DNA of 59,937 nucleotides from a virus. The position numbers were made by a program, and so were the translations under genes. Positions 56,010-59,937 of the stretch are shown in pieces; within the stretch, counting starts at the first letter, position 1, and every line of letters starts with the position of its first letter. The notes beneath the pieces were generated by a model. That model was not told the origin of the DNA. It did no database searches and saw only the letters and a program-made list of their open reading frames with translations. Where the stretch lies: the IMG/VR virus record IMGVR_UViG_3300035663_001321, positions 1-59,937 of that record; one strand, written 5' to 3'.

Positions 56010-57029
56010 ATGAGAATTGAAGATGAAATCAAGCTTGATTTCAAGGATGTATTGATTCGTCCAAAACGTAGTACATTATCAAGTCGCAAAGAAGTAGACT
56101 TAATTAAATGGTATAAATTTAAACATAGTGGGTATGAATATGAAGGTATTCCCATTATGGCAGCTAATATGGATGGTGTTGGAACTTTAAAAATGGCAGA
56201 AACATTAAGTCAACATAGGTTATTCACCTGCCTTATTAAAACCTATAACAAAGACATTGATAATTTTTCTGTATTCAATGTAAACAAAGATTATTATGCT
56301 GTTAGTACAGGAACTAGTGATGAAGATTTTCGAAATCTCAATACCATCGTTACAGGTATTGGTGCACAATTTATTTGTATTGATGTGGCTAATGGTTATA
56401 GCGAACATTTTGGTGATTTTGTTGAAAGCGTAAGAAATCGTTGGCCTGATAAAACAATTATTGCAGGTAATGTAGTTACTGCAGATATGACACAGGAGTT
56501 AATATTACGTGGAGCAGATATTGTTAAAGTTGGGATTGGGCCTGGGAGTGTGTGTACTACTCGTGTACAAACAGGTGTGGGTTATCCTCAACTTAGTGCA
56601 ATTATCGAATGTGCCGATGCCGCTCATGGTCTTGGTGGGCATATTATTGCTGATGGAGGGTGTACTTGTCCTGGGGATGTGGCTAAAGCTTTTGGTGCAG
56701 GAGCAGATTTTGTAATGCTTGGTGGTATGTTTGCAGGGCACGATGAGGGTGGTGGTACCATAGAAAATGGACGTGTAATCTTTTACGGTATGAGTAGCGA
56801 TACTGCTATGAATAAAACACATGGTGGTGTAGCAGAATATCGTTCTAGTGAAGGACGTACGGTAGAAATACCCTATAAAGGACAAGTTAAAAATACTGTG
56901 CTTGATATATTAGGTGGTTTACGCAGCACTTGTACCTATGTTGGTGCATCAAATTTAAAACAACTACCTAAATGCACTACATTTATTAAAGTCAACCGTC
57001 AAATTAATGACGTGTTTATCCAAAAATAA
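56010..57029 (+). CDS. guaC: GMP reductase (GuaC)
   Basis: 339 aa. It aligns end to end with E. coli GuaC by memory: [73 protein letters not shown] with the catalytic Cys, [28 protein letters not shown] and [13 protein letters not shown]. GuaC (not IMP dehydrogenase) fits because there is no CBS insert and the length is right. It converts GMP to IMP with NADPH, moving purines from the G pool toward adenine nucleotides, sensible for an AT-rich phage. AAAGGAATC precedes the ATG. Confidence 0.93.
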   Translation: MRIEDEIKLDFKDVLIRPKRSTLSSRKEVDLIKWYKFKHSGYEYEGIPIMAANMDGVGTLKMAETLSQHRLFTCLIKTYNKDIDNFSVFNVNKDYYAVSTGTSDEDFRNLNTIVTGIGAQFICIDVANGYSEHFGDFVESVRNRWPDKTIIAGNVVTADMTQELILRGADIVKVGIGPGSVCTTRVQTGVGYPQLSAIIECADAAHGLGGHIIADGGCTCPGDVAKAFGAGADFVMLGGMFAGHDEGGGTIENGRVIFYGMSSDTAMNKTHGGVAEYRSSEGRTVEIPYKGQVKNTVLDILGGLRSTCTYVGASNLKQLPKCTTFIKVNRQINDVFIQK

Positions 57030-57065
57030 TAGCATATATTGCGAAATTATGTAAAATATATAGTT

Positions 57066-57124
57066 ATGTAGATGCCAATGGTTGGGTCTACATTCAAAAT
57101 GTCATCTTGCTTAATTAAAGGAGA
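57066..57124 (+). promoter_or_regulatory. ROSE-like RNA thermometer in the hsp20 leader
   Basis: An upstream hairpin pairs ATGTAGA (57066-57072) with TCTACAT (57087-57093). Next to the start, TCTTGCTT (57105-57112) pairs with AAGGAGA (57118-57124) around loop AATTA, leaving G57109 bulged. This hides the whole Shine-Dalgarno and repeats the UUGCU/AGGA arrangement with bulged G of ROSE elements that control small heat-shock genes. Confidence 0.6.
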
Positions 57125-57130
57125 AATAAC

Positions 57131-57580
57131 ATGACAAATCTTACACTTCGTTCATTCGATATTCCTACTATTACAAAATTTGGTATTGGTTTCGACCGTA
57201 TGTTTGATGAACTTTCACGTTTACAGGAAGGTACAACAAGCACCAATTATCCCCCATACAATATCATTGAAGTAACCGATGATAAGTATATTATTGAACT
57301 TGCAGTTGCAGGTTTTAAAGAGGGTGATATTGATATTACTGTGCATAATCGTAGCTTAACCATTAAAGGTAAGCGTCAGGTTGCAACTGTAGAGGGTCAA
57401 GAAACCAAGTATATTCATCAGGGTATTGGGTCACGTTCATTTGAGCGTACATGGCCTATTGCTGAGTATGTTGAGGTAACAAGTGCAATACAAGAAAATG
57501 GTATTTTAAGTGTTACTTTAGAGCGTAAAGTTCCTGAAGAAAAGAAACCAAAGTCTATTGCAATCACTTATACAAAGTGA
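57131..57580 (+). CDS. small heat-shock protein Hsp20
   Basis: 149 aa. The alpha-crystallin domain runs from about 38 to 130: YPPYNIIEVTDDKYIIELAV, AGFKEGDIDITVHNRSLTIK, and the C-terminal ENGILSVTLERKVPEE, the conserved strand 9 motif. No typical IxI tail is obvious (SIAITYTK may serve). It holds unfolding proteins for refolding. Hsp20 is common in T4-like phages. Its leader contains a ROSE-like thermometer. Confidence 0.92.
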   Translation: MTNLTLRSFDIPTITKFGIGFDRMFDELSRLQEGTTSTNYPPYNIIEVTDDKYIIELAVAGFKEGDIDITVHNRSLTIKGKRQVATVEGQETKYIHQGIGSRSFERTWPIAEYVEVTSAIQENGILSVTLERKVPEEKKPKSIAITYTK

Positions 57581-57586
57581 TAAAAT

Positions 57587-57628
57587 ACTAAATACAGGAG
57601 TAAACAGCGTAGTGTTTTGCTACGCTGT
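57587..57628 (+). promoter_or_regulatory. late promoter ACTAAATA and hairpin leader of clpS
   Basis: The octamer (57587-57594) is followed by a perfect hairpin ACAGCGTAG / CTACGCTGT (57604-57628, 9 pairs, 7-base loop). AGAGGAAT precedes the ATG at 57654. The leader hairpin may protect or regulate the mRNA. Confidence 0.55.
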
Positions 57629-57653
57629 CCTCTCCAATACTAGAGGAATTTTT

Positions 57654-57971
57654 ATGGCTAAAATTGATGTTAAAACTGATGTAAAAACACGTATTAAACC
57701 AAATTTACAATTGGACATACCTCCAATGTACAAGATCATTTATATTAATGATAACGTTACTACTATGGAGTTTGTAGTGGCTACATTAGTCGAGCATTTT
57801 CAATATACTGCCGAAACAGCGATAACCATTACCACAGATATACATGAGTCAGGTAGTGCAGTGGTTGCAGTATTACCATATGAAATCGCAGAACAAAAAG
57901 GTATAGAAGTTACTATGGAAGCACGTGCAAACGGTTTTCCATTACAAATTAAATTAGAAGCAGAAGATTAA
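57654..57971 (+). CDS. clpS: ClpS, N-degron adaptor
   Basis: 105 aa from ATG 57654; the frame is open upstream to 57558 but that part overlaps hsp20. MYKIIYINDNVTTMEFVVAT (about 24-43) holds the N-x-N/D and Met gate residues of the N-degron pocket; LVEHFQYTAETAITIT and HESGSAVVAVLPYEIAEQK complete the fold. ClpS delivers substrates with N-terminal Leu, Phe, Tyr or Trp to host ClpAP. No clpA is seen here. It converges with the minus-strand gene at 57968. Confidence 0.92.
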   Translation: MAKIDVKTDVKTRIKPNLQLDIPPMYKIIYINDNVTTMEFVVATLVEHFQYTAETAITITTDIHESGSAVVAVLPYEIAEQKGIEVTMEARANGFPLQIKLEAED

Positions 57972-58672
57972 CTCAACGCTATACGTTTAGGATAGTAGGG
58001 TAGATTAGCAAATTTTGGGTTGTTAACATAACGTCGATTGTTATAAGTTCCATCAATTATTTTATTATACGATCCAAATAACCAATGATCTACTTTATTA
58101 TTAGTATCATTTAACAATGCCATTATAATGCCTACAGGATCAGGCAAATCATTTTCAGGATCTTTAAAAGTAAGTTGTTCACTTGGTAAACTACTTGAAA
58201 TCACACATATACGTTTAGACTCGTGATGATTCTGTAAACTACGAATAGTTTTATTTAAATAATCCATATCCTGAATACGTAAACTATCAACAATAACACG
58301 ATCAACCTCAGGTAATTGTTGATAATTAGAATTATACCAACCATTGATCGCTACAAAAGCCACACCATTTAATATTATAACGTGATTATGCAAGTATATA
58401 ACATTAGGAATAGGTTCACACAACACTTTGAGTTGTTGAATTCTTGTCTCATAAGCGTGTATATCATGGTGTTCAGCCTTACCGTCAATGTATAAAACAC
58501 CACGGTAAATCGAACCTAAATGACTTAATACTTGATGTACTTTTTTTAAATTACCACTAATACCACCTGCAACTGCACAAAATAATGAAGTTGGTTTGCC
58601 TTCCCAATTTAATTCTTCATCATCTGCAAGGTTTAAGTCACTTATTAAGTCTATCGAAAACGGAATATCCAT
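57968..58672 (-). CDS. degenerate metallophosphoesterase-like protein
   Basis: 234 aa. The fold is recognisable from LISDLNLADDEELNW, FCAVAGGISGNLKKVH, GVLYIDGKAEHHDI, ICVISSSLPSEQL and DHWLFGSYNKIIDG. In active enzymes these are SDxHxE, GDxxG, GNHE, THxxP and GHxH; here His, Asp, Asn or His ligands are replaced at each motif. It is therefore probably catalytically dead. It is translated together with the basic protein before it (TAATG overlap). Confidence 0.65.
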   Translation of the reverse strand: MDIPFSIDLISDLNLADDEELNWEGKPTSLFCAVAGGISGNLKKVHQVLSHLGSIYRGVLYIDGKAEHHDIHAYETRIQQLKVLCEPIPNVIYLHNHVIILNGVAFVAINGWYNSNYQQLPEVDRVIVDSLRIQDMDYLNKTIRSLQNHHESKRICVISSSLPSEQLTFKDPENDLPDPVGIIMALLNDTNNKVDHWLFGSYNKIIDGTYNNRRYVNNPKFANLPYYPKRIALS

Positions 58673-58977
58673 TAAGTTGTCTTAGGTTTTCTAGGTGCCT
58701 TAGATGCAGCAGGGGTTTTTGTAGCGTTAGTTGCTTTTGGTTTGCTTTCAACAGTTGGCTTCTTAGCTGCAGGTTTTTTTTCTTTTTTAATGGGTGCAAT
58801 GACCACATTATCTTTAGGTTCAGGTTTTTTTGGCTCAGCCTTTGGTGCGGGTGCTTCTACTCTATCTTGAGCAGGTTTAGCCTCAAGGGGCTTAGCCTCT
58901 GTAGGTGGTGCAGGTTCTAAACTTTTAGGTCCATGCACAAATAATTCTCTTAAAAATTTGCCAAGTTTTTCTAGCAT
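58672..58977 (-). CDS. Lys/Pro/Ala-rich basic protein
   Basis: 101 aa. After MLEKLGKFLRELFVHGPKSL the protein is low-complexity, rich in Pro, Lys and Ala (APAPKAEPKKPEPKD), like H1-type histones or TonB linkers. No membrane segment. It may bind DNA or serve as a flexible spacer. AAGGAGA precedes the ATG. Confidence 0.55.
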   Translation of the reverse strand: MLEKLGKFLRELFVHGPKSLEPAPPTEAKPLEAKPAQDRVEAPAPKAEPKKPEPKDNVVIAPIKKEKKPAAKKPTVESKPKATNATKTPAASKAPRKPKTT

Positions 58978-58998
58978 TTTAATATCTCCTTAGTATAG

Positions 58999-59006
58999 TA
59001 TTTAAT
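58999..59006 (-). promoter_or_regulatory. late promoter variant ATTAAATA (minus strand)
   Basis: The minus-strand octamer lies 21 bases before the ATG at 58977, with AAGGAG between. Confidence 0.5.
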
Positions 59007-59058
59007 CAAATTATCTACGGCTTTTTATTTTGGTAAATAACAGAAATATAGGAACTTT

Positions 59059-59568
59059 ATGAATATTAAGGAATTATTTTTTATTTCAAAAATTGACCAC
59101 TTTTCAGAAATTAAGCACAATGTACTAAATTCGATTGAACAAATGGGTAAATTTAGTTATTGCAATAAATTTCAAAACATAAGCAACACGGATTATCATT
59201 TAAACCATGATTTCAAAAGACCCTATACAGAATTTATTGTTCCATGTTTTATACCACATTTAATAAAATTAAATAACGAATTTGGGTATAACGAATATCA
59301 ACTCAAAAATATATGGTTTCAACAGTATGAAAAGAATGATTTTCATAATTGGCACTGCCACTCTGATTGCACTTTTACTAATATTGCGTATATTGAACTT
59401 CCAAATAAGAAAATAACGACACAAGTAAAACTTAAAGGTAAAGATATTAAAATAAATGTTGCTGAGGGAGAAATGTTATCGATGCCTGGGTTTTTGGTGC
59501 ATGGGTCACCTACCAACAAAGGAGCACGAAAAACAGTTGTTGTAATGAACTCTTTACACTTTTGCTAG
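59059..59568 (+). CDS. 2-oxoglutarate/Fe(II) oxygenase-like protein
   Basis: 169 aa. FHNWHCHSDCTFTNIAYIEL (about 95-114) carries the His ligands, PGFLVHGSPTN (about 144-154) the distal His, and GARKTVVVMN the basic residue that binds 2-oxoglutarate. This matches small oxygenases frequent in T4-like aquatic phages. The first acidic ligand appears as HxH or HxD (HCHSD), so activity is not certain. A GTAAATA element and TAGGA lie upstream. Confidence 0.65.
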   Translation: MNIKELFFISKIDHFSEIKHNVLNSIEQMGKFSYCNKFQNISNTDYHLNHDFKRPYTEFIVPCFIPHLIKLNNEFGYNEYQLKNIWFQQYEKNDFHNWHCHSDCTFTNIAYIELPNKKITTQVKLKGKDIKINVAEGEMLSMPGFLVHGSPTNKGARKTVVVMNSLHFC

Positions 59569-59573
59569 ATATA

Positions 59574-59937
59574 ATGAAAACGTCTAAAATTTCAAAATTA
59601 ATGGAATTACCGTTACCAAGCTTAGCTGAACAGCGTAAAAAATCATATAGACCATCATTACGTAAAATTAAAGCTATGTATCGATTAATTAATGAAGAAG
59701 TTTTTAAGAATAAATTGTCAATGCCTGAAATACAACTAGTAAAAAGATCTAAGTATTGGGGGTTATGCATGGGTAAAGGTAGGTGGGGAAATCCTTATCC
59801 TACAGGATCATATTGTATTATAAAAATAACCAACAAATTTTATTCGCAACAATGGATGATTGCTACCTTGGCACATGAAATGGTACATCAATATCAATGG
59901 GATATTTACAGTGGGAAACGTAAAAAACAAGGAAAAT
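59574..59937 (+). CDS. SprT-like zinc metallopeptidase, cut by window end
   Basis: At least 121 codons; the 3' end is beyond the window. LAHEMVHQYQWDI holds the HExxH zinc motif, and the CMGKGRWGNPYPTGSYCIIK segment before it fits SprT-like proteins. It starts 5 bases after the oxygenase gene. Confidence 0.6.
   Translation, partial: MKTSKISKLMELPLPSLAEQRKKSYRPSLRKIKAMYRLINEEVFKNKLSMPEIQLVKRSKYWGLCMGKGRWGNPYPTGSYCIIKITNKFYSQQWMIATLAHEMVHQYQWDIYSGKRKKQGK

Noticed and set aside
56010-57029. IMP dehydrogenase
   Set aside because: There is no CBS insert, and the length and motifs follow GMP reductase.
1-59937. Lysogeny genes, attachment sites or prophage status
   Set aside because: No integrase, CI-type repressor or att-like duplication was seen; gene content is that of a lytic T4-like phage.
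1-59937. tRNA genes
   Set aside because: No cloverleaf with a GGTTCRANTCC T-arm was found by eye outside coding regions; tRNAscan-SE would settle this.

Overview
The window reads as part of a large, AT-rich, T4-like tailed phage (myovirus type) that probably infects a Burkholderiales-type betaproteobacterium. The T4-like signature is the set of a gp17-type large terminase, gp32-type single-strand binding protein, UvsX recombinase with a probable UvsY partner, gp30-type ATP DNA ligase, Hsp20, and many copies of the late promoter octamer TATAAATA or close variants. The host guess rests on captured host-type genes: a Burkholderiales-style porin, a TctC/Bug solute-binding protein, a BPSL0761-family protein and an IscU that looks almost unmodified. 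These are recognitions by eye; no database was searched.

Layout. 1-177: the coding part of a tmRNA and its terminator. 0.2-4 kb: structural protein, nuclease, glycosyltransferase-like and radical SAM/SPASM genes. 4-7.7 kb (minus strand): papain-fold pseudoenzyme, two fibre proteins with related C-terminal knobs (one with a collagen-like stalk), a coiled-coil protein and a LuxR-type regulator. 7.9-13.3 kb: kinase, AhpC, homing endonuclease, AhpD, D-amino acid dehydrogenase and porin. 13.7-16.2 kb: MoxR/VWA pair. 17.9-21 kb: ThyX, sugar epimerase and aminotransferase. 21-22.3 kb: probable spanins and small lipoproteins. 22.3-33.6 kb: late cluster with terminase, a large structural protein, and short proteins with capsid-targeting-like N termini. 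33.7-36.8 kb: recombination and replication genes. 36.8-44.7 kb: early-type region of many tiny genes, each behind its own strong TTGACA-17-TATAAT promoter. 44.7-49.2 kb: ligase, an acidic zinc protein, TctC receptor and nitroreductase. 49.2-58 kb: membrane proteins, FlgP/FlgT-like pair, ClpX, ribosomal protein bS21, IscU, GMP reductase, Hsp20 and ClpS. 58-59.9 kb: degenerate phosphoesterase, basic protein, 2OG oxygenase-like gene and a cut-off metallopeptidase.

Three themes stand out. First, a protein quality-control and translation set: a tmRNA with a lengthened tag ending LAA, a full ClpX that keeps its zinc domain, pore loop, RKH loop and IGF loop, ClpS, bS21, and Hsp20 behind a ROSE-like RNA thermometer. 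Second, auxiliary metabolism: AhpC plus AhpD, DadA, porin, TctC, nitroreductase, IscU, GuaC and sugar-modification enzymes. Third, an unusual expression layout: about ten late promoters end only 4-7 bases before the start codon with no Shine-Dalgarno sequence, which predicts leaderless late mRNAs, while in the early region the TGA inside a -35 TTGAC hexamer often doubles as the stop codon of the preceding gene.

No non-coding gap exceeds about 300 bases. No tRNA gene, integrase, transposase or CRISPR array was seen.
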